DNA of 64,000 nucleotides from Epinephelus fuscoguttatus (Eukaryota; Chordata; Actinopteri; Perciformes; Serranidae): contig NC_064775.1 of NCBI RefSeq assembly GCF_011397635.1, forward strand, positions 19,326,954 through 19,390,953, in the 5' to 3' direction. Below, in pieces: positions 22,917 through 32,162 of this stretch (position 1 is the stretch's first letter; the number at the start of each line of letters is the position of its first letter). The position numbers and the translations under genes are program-made. The notes beneath the pieces were generated by a model that was given only the letters and a program-made list of their open reading frames with translations, ran no database searches and was not told where the DNA came from.

Positions 22917-24107
22917 CATTGTGTCATGTGGATTACTGTTAATTTGTTATGCTGATCTGTTCTGTACGACATCTATTGCACGTCTGTCCGTCATGGAAGA
23001 GGGATCCCTCCTCAGTTGCTCTTCCTGAGGTTTCTACCGTTTTTTTTCCCCATTAAAGGTTTTTTTGGGGGGGAGTTTTTCCTTATCCGCTGCGAGGGTC
23101 ATAAGGACAGAGGGATGTCGTATGCTGTAAAGCCCTGTGAGGCAAATTGTGATTTGTGATATTGGGCTTTATAAATAAAATTGAATTGAATTGAATTGAA
23201 TTGAACTTACAGGATGGCTTTTTTCATCGGTGTCTGATGCTGCAAGTCACCCAAGTCTGCCCAAGCACCGGATTTCAATGACAGAGTCAAAGTGAGACCG
23301 GGTTGCCTAAATGCAACTGAACTTGTTTCACAACATTGGATGTGTTATAATGTGTTACTTGTCACATAGATATGCTAAAGGTTGCCTTATGTGTTGTTGT
23401 GACACACTGAATGGTGTGAAAATTTGTTGGTATTTGAAGATCTAGGAATGAGGACAGGTTGGAGAACCTGATATGGAAAGGGCAGAAAAGAGAACCAGCA
23501 GCTTGTGAGAAATGCTGATGTACAAGAAAAATTCAAGGTACACTTAAAAATAAAATGTAGACATACTGGTGCTATGTACTAGCCCACTTCAAGCACTGCT
23601 TCATATGATTTTTTTGGATGTGATTACCTTCTTAAGAGGATCTTACCAATAATAAATGAAATTGACATTTGCAGAGGAATAAGAGCCCAGATTAGTCCCT
23701 TTGTGGGGTCATAAACTGTCTCTGCCAATCCAATGATAAAAGCACCTCCGACCCAGGTGGCTACAGCAGGAAATAAATGTACAAAGAAAACACAGTCATA
23801 TCTTTCAGGTCAAGAATCACTATTAATAATACAATGAGTAATGTTTATGATTATAGTTGTAAACACTAAATAACTCTTTATCCAAAGCCAGTTCAATGTT
23901 GTTTCTGCTTGACTAAAACTCACCCGTCATTGTGAAGACTCCCACTACCAAATTGACCCTGCGGTTAGCCAAAAAAGACACTTCAATCCATCCATTGAGT
24001 GTGTTTTTCTCCATCTTCTTCGATTTTACAGATGCCCAGATGCCAGTTCCCAACACAAGCAGGTAGAAGATGACCATCATTATCAGACCCGGTATATGGA
24101 TAGCCAT
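9927..24107 (-). CDS. slc5a7-like: High-affinity choline transporter 1-like (SLC5A7-type Na+/choline cotransporter), copy A, 8 coding exons
   Basis: Exons (minus): 24107-23924, 23760-23647, 20029-19874, 18415-18267, 18173-18030, 17616-17463, 12680-12466, 10442-9927. Every border is AG/GT, the phases agree, and the total of 1,632 nt gives 543 residues. SLC5A7 carries choline into cholinergic nerve terminals with Na+ and Cl- for acetylcholine synthesis; the identity rests on family landmarks: [75 protein letters not shown] and [10 protein letters not shown]. Hydrophobic segments fit the 13-TM fold. Differences from classical CHT1: [13 protein letters not shown] where CHT1 has a GGIPWQ-type TM6 entry, and a short C-tail ending MLETAC. 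The ATG context is CCACAATGG. Substrate is inferred; it may be a diverged paralogue rather than the main choline transporter. Confidence 0.9.
10516..12330 (+). mobile_element. Non-LTR reverse-transcriptase fragment, split by a MITE, in intron 7 of copy A
   Basis: Plus-strand RT pieces include [32 protein letters not shown] and the catalytic FADDINLF (10,541-10,850), resuming after the MITE with [19 protein letters not shown] and [18 protein letters not shown] (about 11,640-12,160). Stops occur throughout and the endonuclease part is missing. It is antisense to copy A. The clade is uncertain, within the CR1/L2/Rex group. Confidence 0.75.
10899..11581. mobile_element. MITE inserted in the LINE fragment (TCCTCCTGAGA ends)
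   Basis: Inverted ends TCCTCCTGAGA (10,899) and TCTCAGGAGGA (11,581), with a second inverted motif CCTCATATGAGGA just inside. A related copy lies at 42,785-43,327. The RT frame continues on either side, so this insertion came after the LINE. Confidence 0.75.
12466..12680 (-). CDS. slc5a7-like: slc5a7-like copy A, exon 7
   Basis: 215 nt encoding (D)[19 protein letters not shown], the [20 protein letters not shown] core and [15 protein letters not shown] acceptor and GTAAGT donor. The equivalent exon of copy B is split by a transposon. Confidence 0.93.
12700..14000. other. Intron 7 remainder with unassigned repeats
   Basis: Includes a fragment starting ACAACCCCGATTCTAAAAAA near 13,171, which is the end of a widespread fish DNA-transposon family, and an AAT/GAT microsatellite at 13,975-14,028. 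No coding signal. Confidence 0.45.
14065..15698 (+). mobile_element. Tc1/mariner element, copy 2
   Basis: Same family and ends as copy 1, bounded by CAGTACAGG at 14,065 and CCTGTACTG at 15,698, inside TA repeats. It is nearly full length (1,634 bp) and faces copy 3 across a (TA)n spacer, 3' end to 3' end. Confidence 0.93.
14477..15535 (+). pseudogene. Tc1-type transposase, copy 2, frameshifted
   Basis: The frame from [20 protein letters not shown] is open for about 200 codons through [11 protein letters not shown]. One G is missing from the GTGTGGGG run near 15,073 relative to copy 1, and an extra 7 nt (around 15,414-15,422) shifts the frame again in the C-terminal helix. The DDE motifs and the [13 protein letters not shown] block are otherwise present. 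Confidence 0.92.
15699..15754. repeat. (TA)n/(TG)n microsatellite between two Tc1 copies
   Basis: A TA-rich run separating the inverted Tc1 copies 2 and 3. Confidence 0.9.
15755..16868 (-). mobile_element. Tc1/mariner element, copy 3, internally deleted, inverted
   Basis: It reads on the minus strand from the 5' end at 16,868. The 5' region and N-terminal two-thirds of the transposase are present; at about 15,777, within the codons for SILQR, the sequence jumps to the terminal ACTTTTGGCCTGTACTG. That removes about 500 bp of the 3' half including the last catalytic residue. The copy still has both terminal sequences. Confidence 0.92.
15777..16455 (-). pseudogene. Tc1-type transposase, copy 3, stop plus C-terminal deletion
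   Basis: From the ATG at 16,455 ([20 protein letters not shown]) it is intact to EDKFI, where CGA (copy 1) has become TGA at about 16,238. The frame then resumes to [11 protein letters not shown] and ends in the deletion junction. The D-D-E triad lacks its last member. Confidence 0.9.
16869..16928. repeat. (TA)n-rich microsatellite
   Basis: TA/CATA repeats following the outer end of Tc1 copy 3. Confidence 0.85.
17030..17165. repeat. Fragment of a fish DNA-transposon family
   Basis: Contains GGAGAAATCTCTGCCTGTAA, GACAAGGCTGAAAACCAACA and GCCCAACTTTTTTGGATTAT, which I recognise as recurring parts of the same widespread repeat family whose end is at about 13,171. It is truncated and non-coding. 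Confidence 0.45.
17463..17616 (-). CDS. slc5a7-like: slc5a7-like copy A, exon 6
   Basis: 154 nt encoding [19 protein letters not shown] and [13 protein letters not shown]. Donor GTATAT. The segment normally reading GGIPWQAYFQR in classical CHT1 is replaced here. Confidence 0.92.
18030..18173 (-). CDS. slc5a7-like: slc5a7-like copy A, exon 5
   Basis: 144 nt encoding [18 protein letters not shown], an NRT sequon, and [21 protein letters not shown] acceptor and GTAAGC donor. Copies B and C have alignable exons at 63,717 and 43,443. Confidence 0.92.
18267..18415 (-). CDS. slc5a7-like: slc5a7-like copy A, exon 4
   Basis: 149 nt encoding [19 protein letters not shown] and [16 protein letters not shown], matching the strongly conserved YSVAYTDVVQ segment of CHT1. 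AG acceptor and GTAAGT donor. Confidence 0.92.
18470..19850 (-). mobile_element. L2/CR1-type LINE remnant in intron 3 of copy A
   Basis: On the minus strand, endonuclease-end motifs ([20 protein letters not shown], 19,810-19,750) are followed by an RT start ([20 protein letters not shown]), [12 protein letters not shown] (about 18,960), then [20 protein letters not shown] and [17 protein letters not shown] (18,900-18,760). Large internal deletions and a (TA)n expansion at 19,117-19,173 interrupt it. It begins about 30 nt from the exon 3 donor. Confidence 0.82.
19117..19173. repeat. (TA)n microsatellite inside the LINE remnant
   Basis: A (TA) run preceded by a short (CA) run. Confidence 0.9.
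19874..20029 (-). CDS. slc5a7-like: slc5a7-like copy A, exon 3
   Basis: 156 nt encoding [36 protein letters not shown] and the GELMW region. The GTAATA donor is intact; an L2/CR1-type LINE remnant begins only about 30 nt beyond it in the intron. Confidence 0.9.
20438..21895. mobile_element. hAT-like non-autonomous element with exact 8-bp target duplication
   Basis: Terminal inverted repeats CAGGGGCGGACTGG (20,438) and CCAGTCCGCCCCTG (ending 21,895), flanked by the perfect 8-bp duplication GCATGATA at 20,430-20,437 and 21,896-21,903. CAGGG-type ends and 8-bp duplications are the hAT signature. No transposase is seen. Most of the interior is a nested TTAA element. It sits in intron 2 of copy A. 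Confidence 0.88.
20603..21587. mobile_element. piggyBac-like MITE nested in the hAT-like element
   Basis: Ends CCCTATGGGCC (20,603) and GGCCCATAGGG (21,587) are flanked by TTAA on both sides (20,599-20,602; 21,588-21,591). CCC/GGG ends with a TTAA duplication match piggyBac. No transposase is present. The interior is related to 24,960-25,745. Confidence 0.85.
22660..23207 (+). mobile_element. L2-type LINE 3' end with (GAATT)n tail
   Basis: A 5'-truncated 3' UTR: TAGTCATACTTCTACTGTTA, a (CT)n run, GAGGGATCCCTCCTCAGTTG and GGGCTTTATAAATAAAATTG, ending in ATTGA repeats at 23,185-23,205. The same 3' UTR appears at 31,920-32,436, 44,380-44,802 and, reversed, at 36,475-37,100 and 38,921-39,200. 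It lies in intron 2 of copy A. Confidence 0.85.
22857..22906. repeat. (CT)n microsatellite in the LINE 3' UTR
   Basis: About 50 bp of uninterrupted CT repeat; present at the same 3' UTR position in the other copies of this LINE. Confidence 0.9.
23647..23760 (-). CDS. slc5a7-like: slc5a7-like copy A, exon 2
   Basis: 114 nt encoding (A)[18 protein letters not shown] and [17 protein letters not shown]. The GTAG acceptor and GTAAGA donor are intact. This is the reference against which the stop in copy C and the deletion in copy D were found. Confidence 0.92.
23924..24107 (-). CDS. slc5a7-like: slc5a7-like copy A, exon 1
   Basis: Encodes the N-terminus and first membrane segment ([20 protein letters not shown]) and ends GVFTMT at a GTGAGT donor in phase 1. 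The ATG at 24,107 is the first codon aligning with the CHT1 start. No signal peptide is expected for this family. Confidence 0.9.
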
Positions 24108-24558
24108 TGTGGAGTATGTTCTAGTGGTGATAAGCTTGGAAAAAGCACATGCAAGTTACCAAGACACACAGAGCTAACAACAAGGAATGGGTGGGTAAAT
24201 GCAGAGTCAATGAAACATAGAAATGCAATGTGATATGAAGCATCCAAAATGTAACAGGCAGCTGCAGTCAAGGTCATGGTTGCTGTTTGGATGCAGTGAA
24301 GCCAGATTTAAAAAAAGACTGGGACCAGAAAAACAAACATAACTTAAAAACTACAGACGCTAACAATCTGGACTTTTGGAAATCTGTTTTTCTCTCAATA
24401 TTCAGACAAATGAGTCACAGGTGTTACACTGACAAGTCTGGGCATTACTTACTGGCATATCACACAAACAAAAGTGTCCTTGACATATTCCTGTTGTCGT
24501 TACCTTGTCTTCATTTATATCAGGATAGAGGTACTGCTAAAATGTCCTTCCCTGAGAA

Positions 24559-24561
<3 letters not shown>

Positions 24562-24631
<70 letters not shown>

Positions 24632-24744
24632 CATTTTTCATGGAGAGAAAATCTGCTTTTTCTCTCTGAACTAACAAGATCATTTTTTCAAAAATCTGAG
24701 AAATGTTTTAATTGTTAATTCAGAAAAACAGAAATGAATGTATA

Positions 24745-24839
<95 letters not shown>

Positions 24840-24913
24840 AATTATATATATAAAATGTCCTTCCCTGAGAAAGCACACTATGCTTTGATCCAAACATTAT
24901 TTTTTTAACAAAA

Positions 24914-24960
<47 letters not shown>
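24562..24960. repeat. Clustered (CA)n, (TA)n and (CT)n microsatellites
   Basis: (CA)n then (TA)n at 24,562-24,630; (CT)n, (CA)n and (TA)n at 24,750-24,838; (TA)n at 24,918-24,958. The phrase AAAATGTCCTTCCCTGAGAA occurs on both sides (24,538 and 24,853), so the block contains a small local duplication. Confidence 0.88.
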
Positions 24961-24962
<2 letters not shown>

Positions 24963-25745
24963 CTGTATACCTGTTCTTATCTATGGATTTTTTCTGCAAC
25001 CGTTCGTCATAGCGAGAAGCGAGAACCGCAGCTTTCCGACAAGACCAAGCACTTGTGGTAATACAATGTTTTTACAAGGAAAAAAATTGTAAAGTTACTC
25101 TAAAATTGTGTGCGAATACAGGGTCGCACAGAAATGCCACGCATATCACATGAAAGGGCAGATGATACAAACACACCATTGTACTGTCATCCCATCACCT
25201 ATAAATACAGATCAATTGTCTACAAAATAAAAACCTGACGAATTTCTTTACAATCCATTATACAGATCTTGTTATCAGTCACTTCATATAGTGAGGAATA
25301 TCATATCTTACCACGTCGTAGGCTTGCGTGTGTTTCTCCCTGGCTATCCACGTTTGTAGTCCGGCTTTCAAGATTCAAACTTTGTATGACAAAGTAGTCC
25401 TGCAATGTGCCTTTTGTTCCAGTGATTGAAGCATTCGTAAGAAGACCAGCGCATTTCACTTCACCTTTGCCAGCCCAGACAACTGTAGCCTAATTATGCA
25501 TGCGTGACGTAACCTGAGGTCACGTTCGGAGCAGGTCAGTTCAGGTCAGGTCAAAGAGCAGCACAGAGAATGGAGAAGTACGTCAAGATCATGTCGAAAA
25601 GAAAACGTCCAGAATTTTTTTTTTTCCACTGCAAACGAAGTGGTAAATATTATGTTGGATGACATCATTGCACTTGGTTGACTATTTTTCTATGATCTTA
25701 CATGTAAATATTGCATGTTTCTTTCAGGTAAAACACATTTTTGAC
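24960..25745. mobile_element. Fragment of the piggyBac-like MITE family
   Basis: Related to the interior of 20,603-21,587: shared CATAGCGAGAAGC, GACAAGACCAAGCACTTGT, AAAACCTGACGAATTTCTTT and the CAGTCACTTCATATAGTGAG block. It has no matching ends, so it is truncated. Confidence 0.75.
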
Positions 25746-25794
25746 CTGTGAATGAGTCAATGGAATTTCTTGCAATAATGAAAAAGCACAAACG

Positions 25795-27020
25795 CGATGC
25801 AAATACAGAAACGCACTGCATATAAGAAAACAAATGCTGTTGGAGCCATAATGTAGGCTACTTTTTGTTTATTTTTTATGTTTATATCACAGGTGACCAT
25901 TTGCATTGTTGTATGTAGTTTTCTGTTTGAACACTGGGTGGAGCATTAGCTCAGAAAAGGCATATAGGTAAGCCGCAGGTGATGAGCAGCAGGTGTGAAA
26001 GGGGGAAGCATACAATTTTTGACCGTGTCAGTATCAGGGTGGCGGCGTCTCAACAAATTAACTGATGAATGAAACTTACCTGTGTTTAAAGTTAATTTAA
26101 TGACGGAAAACTTACCTGTAGATTTACCTGTGCTAAGGTGAGCATAAAAAGAGGGCAAATAAATGGGTCACCGCACTCAAAGACAACTCAGTATTGGACA
26201 TTGGTTTATTATTTTTGCCCAGAACACGCGTCCAAAAAAGTTCTCCCCATTCGCCCCTCAGTGACTCATAAATGTAGGCCTATTCGTTTTTATTGGAAAG
26301 ACTCTACAAATGCAAAGGGAAAATGCTGCAAATACAGAAACGTGCTTGTAGCAGCCAAAATAATATATATTTTCTTTTGCTTACTTATAATGGACTTTAA
26401 GTTTAAGTTATGGATAAGTTTAAATTATAGAAATTATGCCTATGTTGCGTCATCATCTTGGGGCTTATGGGTGTGGCTTTTTGGTTTATTAGTGGGTTGT
26501 GTGGTGGCGGGAGTAGGACAAAGAAAAGCGTTCCTATAGTAGGCTGATACCTTTTTTGTTGACCGTCACCGTTTCCCTTTTGTATTAGCCACACAAGTAC
26601 TTATTGTTTGTTATTTTATTTTTGCATTATAATAATTGATTGCTGTTTTTTTTTATCCTTTTGTTGCAATAAACCTGGATCACTTTCAAGACAAATTCAA
26701 CGTCATTTTCTTTTTTCTTTTCCTTGGAGTGACGTATCAGCAAGCGGCCTCAGCGGCCTTTTTTTTTGGTCCTACAGTGCTGCATATACAGAAATGCACT
26801 GCAAATAGAGAAACGCACTGCATATAAGAAAACAAATGCAATGGGGAAACGCTGCATATACAGAAACTTGCTGCATATGCTGAAACGCACTGCAAATAAG
26901 AAAACAAATGCAAAGGGAAAATGCTGCAAATACAGAAACGTGCTGCATATACAGAAAAGCACTGCAAATAGAGAAACGCACTGCATATGAGAAAACAAAT
27001 GCAATGGGGAAACGGTGCCG
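25795..27020. repeat. Interspersed/tandem array of CTGCAAATACAGAAACG-type units
   Basis: A short unit of about 17 nt (variants of CTGCATATACAGAAACG) with an intervening AAGAAAACAAATGCAA spacer is repeated at least ten times at 26,775-27,018, with single blocks at 25,797-25,845 and 26,318-26,350. Inverted copies occur at 30,418-30,465. Two unrelated segments (25,850-26,310 and 26,355-26,770) interrupt the array. Confidence 0.75.
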
Positions 27021-27029
27021 TAGCATTGT

Positions 27030-29320
27030 TTCGACCTCTCATTAGTCCGACGTCCCGTTGTTCCGATATGTGATTAGCCTATTACTGTATTTGTGTACCA
27101 TAGAGGATCAGCAACGCAACAAAAGTAGGCTACTGGTCGAGATACAAGTGTCATAGAGAGGAGAGAGTGAAACACCATAACCTCCTGTTATTAACTCTGG
27201 GGTCCGGGTTGTGTGGGGCGCTCTCCGCAGTGCTGAATGGCTCCCGGCGGGCGTATTTCTGCCTTGATGGTGCACCGCGACCGGCTCTGGGTCAGCTGGG
27301 AAAGGCTTGAGGCGAAGCAGGCTCACGGCTTATGTGTTTGCCACTTTCTTTTTCATTTTAACCCACACCATGATCTTTTCCTAACCCTAACCAAGTGGTT
27401 TTTGTGCCTAAACCTAACCAGACCTTAACCTCAGGGCATCATGATGATTTCGACATTTTTTAATGTAGCCTATAATACAGAGGTTATGATTATATTGCAG
27501 ACTTATTCGTAGAGTTAGACTTTTAACAGCTCATATCATAAATAATTTTATACTAGTTTTTGGGTTATAAAATTGAATATTATCTATTAGTGTTTAGCGC
27601 TGAAGCGCTGTGAAACAATCATGAAATAATGTTTTCTCTGATTTGCCTGCTGTCTATCAGCACTGAGCGCCGCCTCCTCCCATTCAGTCTGTACCGCAGA
27701 CACAACGCTGCACTGCCCGAGCCCGAGGAGGACAGAAAAAACACTTTTGCTACTCATAATAAAAACACCATGGGCTGCAATAATCCCAAGATCAGAGGCT
27801 CAACGCAATTATAGGAAATATGCACGAGTGGGATAAAAAAAAATGAAGGTGAAAGTGATTACACCCAGCAAGGACTTTAACCCAACGATGATTATGATGA
27901 TAATGATAAATAATCTAACACAATACATTAATAAAAATGAAACAAAAGAGCCTAACATATGAAACAGATTATCATGACATTTATATTAAAATTCTAAAAA
28001 CAAGGAAAATCAAATCAAATAAATCCACATAAAAAAACTTCTATTAAAGTTTTTTTAATGAACGTGGTTTTGATATGCTTTACATTTAGTTAAAAGGCAA
28101 GTTTCAATATTTTGTAAAACAGCCAGGCTGTCATAATTTGTGCATACACATGGTCTGAGGAAGTTCTGAATTTGTATGCGGAATGAGGCCCAATGTGTGC
28201 AGGTCCACAAGAGACAGCAGATTGCAGCTGAAGGTCTTCTCTGCAGACTGGATAATGTGCTGCAGCCTGTTCTTGCTGAAAAATGCTGTCTCTTTATCTT
28301 TTTCTCCCTTTGTTTGTCAGGGTCAGCATCGGACAGGCCCACAGAAGAGGATCTGATTCGGAAGAAAGAGAAGAAAGAGAAGAAAATGGAAATCAATAAA
28401 ATGTAACACATCTATATAATCTGTCATTTGACTTTATATGAATCTACATGGTCACTGGTGTGTGAGCATACCTTCACTATTTTCTGTTCCTTCTTAGATT
28501 TAAGACATGTCTTTGAAAAGAATGTCTTTCTCTCCCTCTCTTTTACTTCCCTAAATTTAAGAAAGGACTCTACACCAGACCTTGCTGCTACAATGAAAAT
28601 AAGAAGACAGGAATGAGACATTAATTACTCTTTTATTTATTCATTACTCCTTTATTACCTCTTTTTAAAGGGGACTTACCATGCATTGCATTGCATGCAT
28701 TTTTCCTCATCACATATATATATAATATACATGTGTGTATATAATGTTAAAATATCAGCGGCTCGTATTATACATGGCCAAAGTTTCAAATAATGGGGTA
28801 AAATACGTAGAAGTAATCCCTGTGAGTAGAAAGCACAAGCCTCAGACTGCTCTGAATGCCAGCTGATGTCATCTCGCGAGTCGACATATTCCATATTTCA
28901 TATGCTCACAAGCACGTGGTTTCTATAGTTTGTTTCCGTTACTCCAGAAGCAAAGGAGCAGGACAGAGTGGGCTCAGGGGGATCTAAATAGCTTTTGTGG
29001 CTTAAACAGTCTCAGAAAAAGGCTGAACTGAGGGGCTGCATAAAGGTACAGTACAAGACAAAAAAGTTTTTTTAAGACTAAGTTTCATGCAAAGCTCTCG
29101 TGGAGTCTGAGGATAAAACTGGAAAATGAGCAGATCCCCTTTAAGCTCACTAAAGGTCTCATCACTGATCTTTGCAAGTCATTTTGAAACACATTTAACA
29201 TGCTTGTAACTGAATTAGGCAGCAAGATAGTACCGAGATCCATTTGAGTACAAGAACACAATTTGAATTCTTAAACAGTCTTCTAACTGCTTATTTTTTC
29301 TGCACTACAACTACAGATCT
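27030..29320. other. Non-repetitive stretch, no convincing gene
   Basis: It has a few (CCCTAA)-like words at 27,380-27,420 and short ORFs only. A lysine-rich plus-strand ORF at 28,320-28,406 follows a possible TTTGTCAG acceptor, but it has no recognisable homology and is not called. Confidence 0.4.
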
Positions 29321-29326
29321 ATGTAC

Positions 29327-29484
29327 CTGCACAAGTGCTTGGCTGTGCATTAGGATGTGCACTGGTGGGCATCTTCTCTGGTGGGTTGTTTGCCACATCT
29401 TTTAGAAATTTAATGTTTTTGCCGCACACACAACAAAAGTCTAGGGAAGCTGTCACAGCAGAGCCACAGAACGGACAGTAACAT
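29327..29484 (-). CDS. Isolated zinc-ribbon exon
   Basis: A 158-nt internal exon with a polypyrimidine-CACAG acceptor and a GTACAT donor, reading CYCPFCGSAVTASLDFCCVC, then GKNIKFLKDVANNPPEKMPT. The two CPxCG/CCxCG knuckles form a short zinc ribbon. I recognise the type from uncharacterised, often multicopy fish proteins, but not a named gene. No flanking exons were found. It may belong to the surrounding candidate transposon. Confidence 0.5.
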
Positions 29485-29734
29485 CTGTGGGGAAAAAAGA
29501 GGAGAGTTTGCAAGGTCAGCGAGGTTATGTCAGAGACAGTGGATAGTCGGTTTTCCTAAATATTTAAACAATATTATTATCTGATTACCATCATCTCCGT
29601 GTGCTCTCACCATTATTTACCTGCAATCGAGTTGTCATCTCTTCACAGCTTAACTTCTTTTTGCCCTCTGCACCTCTGCCTGGTACATTTCTTTTTACAC
29701 ACCTCTGCTCTCTCTTTGGGGTCATCCCTATGTT

Positions 29735-29965
29735 TCCTGGGTTCTATGTTTCCCGGGTTCTGTGTTCCCCGCTGACCACCCAAAAAGGTTCTATGTTTCC
29801 CAGGTTCTATGTTCCCCGCTCAACCAAAAAGGGTTCTATGTTTCCCGCTTGGTTGAGCAAGGAACATAGAACCCAGGAAACATAGAACCTTTTTTGTGTA
29901 AGCGGGGAACATAGAACCTTTTTTGCAGGGTTAAGTGGGGAACATAGAACCTGGGAAACATAGAT
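29735..29965. repeat. Inverted array of GGTTCTATGTTTCCC units
   Basis: About seven copies of a 15-20 nt unit; those left of about 29,850 read GGTTCTATGTTTCCC and those to the right read GGGAAACATAGAACC, with matching CCCCGCTCAACC/GGTTGAGC and GCGGGGAAC. The whole block could fold into a long hairpin. Confidence 0.85.
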
Positions 29966-30481
29966 ACACTCCCCTCCCTTTCACCTCTCTCCACCTTCCT
30001 CTTATTCAAAAGCCCATCACTGATCAATAAAGTATCCAATCATATGTGGAGACGAGGTCGAAAATAAACTAACGTTAAATGCAATCAAATCCCTGGGATG
30101 TCCCGGAAAGTAACTTTAGTTACAGTAACGTTAGCTAACATTACTACTACGGATACACTAATCGTGTAGAACTCGAAGTCTCTAGCACGCTAACGTCAGC
30201 TGTGTAAATCAGCTTCACTTTCTTTATACAGTAGGCTAAAAAAAGAGGGCCACATGTGAAAAATAAGAAAGAAAGAAAAATAAAAAAGAATACATGCCTT
30301 TCTGTGTTGCCTGTCCCGGCTCCAACTTTCCTCCAAACATGACTTTCTTCTTCTCGCTCACTCCTCTGCTGTCTGTCTCTCAGTTGGAAGCTCAGCACTG
30401 CCCCTACAGGTCTGGAGCACGTTTCTGTATCTGCAGCACGTTTCTGTATATGCAGCGTTTCCCAAAGGACGAGACAAAGGA

Positions 30482-31618
30482 CTCGTCTCTGTACTTGTTT
30501 TATTAGATCTTAGTGCGGCGTTTGACACTATTGACCATCAAATTCTGCTACAGAGACTGGAACACTTAATTGGCCTAAAAGGTTCTGCACTAAGCTGGTT
30601 TAAATCTTATTTATCTGATTGTTTTCAGTTTGTTCAAGTTCATAATGAATCATCCTTACATACTAAAGTTTGTTTTGGAGTTCCGCAAGGTTCTGTGCTC
30701 GGACCAATCCTATTTACTCTATATTTGCTTACCTTAGGTAACATCATTAGATATCACTCTGTAAATTTCCATTGTTATGTGGATGATATACAGTTGTATT
30801 TATCTATGAAGCCAGAAGAAAGTAATCAATTAACTAAACTCCATAACTGCCTGAAAGACATAAAAACCTGGATGAGCACCAATTTCCTGATGTTAAATTC
30901 AGACAAAACTGAAGTTATTGTTCTTGGCCCCAAACAACTCAGAGACTCTTTATCTGATGACATAGTTTCTCTAGATGGCATTGCTCTGGCCTCTAGCACT
31001 ACCGTAAGAAACCTTGGAGTGACATTTGATCAAGATTTGTCTTTTAATTCTCATTTAAAACAAACCTCACAGACTGCATTTTTTCATCTGCGTAATATTG
31101 CGAAAATTAGGCCTATCCTGACCCGAAAAGATGTAGAAAAATTGGTCCACACTTTTGTTACCTCAAGGCTTGATTACTGTAACTCTCTATTATCAGGTAG
31201 CTCTTGTAAGTCCTTAAAAACTCTCCAGCTAATTCAGAATGCAGCAGCACGTGTACTAACAGGAACTAAGAAACGCGATCATATTTCTCCTGTTTTAGCT
31301 TCTCTGCACTGGCTCCCTGTAAAATCCAGAATTGAATTTAAAATCCTACTGTTAACTTATAAAGCTCTAAATGGTCAAGCTCCGTCATATCTTAGAGAAC
31401 TCATACTGCCATATTATCCCACCAGAACACTGCGCTCTGAGAATGCAGGGTTACTCGTGGTCCCTAAAGTCTCCAAAAGTAGATCAGGAGCCAGCACCTT
31501 CAGCTATCAGGCTCCTCTCCTGTGGAATCATCTTCCTGTTTCGGTCCGGGAGGCAGACACCATCTCCACATTTGACACTAGACTTAAGACTTTCCTCTTT
31601 GATAAAGCTTATAGTTAG
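30482..31618 (+). pseudogene. L2-type ORF2, C-terminal RT portion (open but truncated)
   Basis: 378 open codons without an initiator: motif [27 protein letters not shown], catalytic CYVDDIQLY (YVDD rather than the more usual YADD), [23 protein letters not shown], the [20 protein letters not shown] block, and a C-terminus ending LKTFLFDKAYS. The endonuclease and RT N-terminus are missing, so it could not move by itself. Confidence 0.9.
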
Positions 31619-32108
31619 GGCTGGCTCAGGCTTGCCTTGTACCAGCCCCTGGTTAGGCTGACTTAGGCCTAGTCTGCCAGAGGACCCCCATAATACACCA
31701 GGCACCTTCTCTCCTTCTCTCTCTTTCTCTCGTGTCCTATTACTGCATCTTGTTAACCATTCTGGATGCATTCTGGATGTCACTAACTCGGCTTCTTCTC
31801 CGGAGCCTTCGTGCTCCACTGTCTTGCAGGTTAACTCATATTGCAGTGGTGCCTGGATAGTGTGACACGTGTGGTTGTGCTGCTGCCGTAATCCTGCCAG
31901 ATGCCTCCTGCTGCTGCTGTTATCATTAGTCATACTTCTACTGTTATTATACACATATGATTATTGTCACATATGTATACTATCAGATATTAGTATATAC
32001 TTTCAACATATTGTACCACAACAACTAGAATTATAATTGTAATATTATTATTTTCATTAATGTTGTTGTAAGCTACTGTGATTACCATCTGTCCTGCATC
32101 TCTCTCTG

Positions 32109-32162
<54 letters not shown>

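Larger units (their letters stand above)
26775..30470. mobile_element. Candidate unclassified transposon with subterminal repeats
   Basis: The CTGCATATACAGAAACG units at the left face inverted copies at the right (GCACGTTTCTGTATCTGCAG, 30,418-30,465), about 3.7 kb apart. Between them are a minus-strand zinc-ribbon exon and an inverted GGTTCTATG array. Subterminal repeats in opposite orientation are common in DNA transposons. I found no transposase, exact ends or target duplication, so this is a hypothesis. Confidence 0.4.

Noticed and set aside
24107..24300. Promoter of copy A directly upstream of exon 1
   Set aside because: No TATA box, CpG-rich stretch or other start signal could be defended; a non-coding first exon further upstream is also possible.
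26737..27042. Cysteine-rich minus-strand ORFs (repeated FCICS-type words)
   Set aside because: They are translations of the CTGCAAATACAGAAACG tandem array, seen in several frames; not a protein.
28320..28408. Possible terminal exon (lysine/glutamate-rich) after TTTGTCAG
   Set aside because: No homology, no partner exon, low complexity; a chance acceptor is likely.
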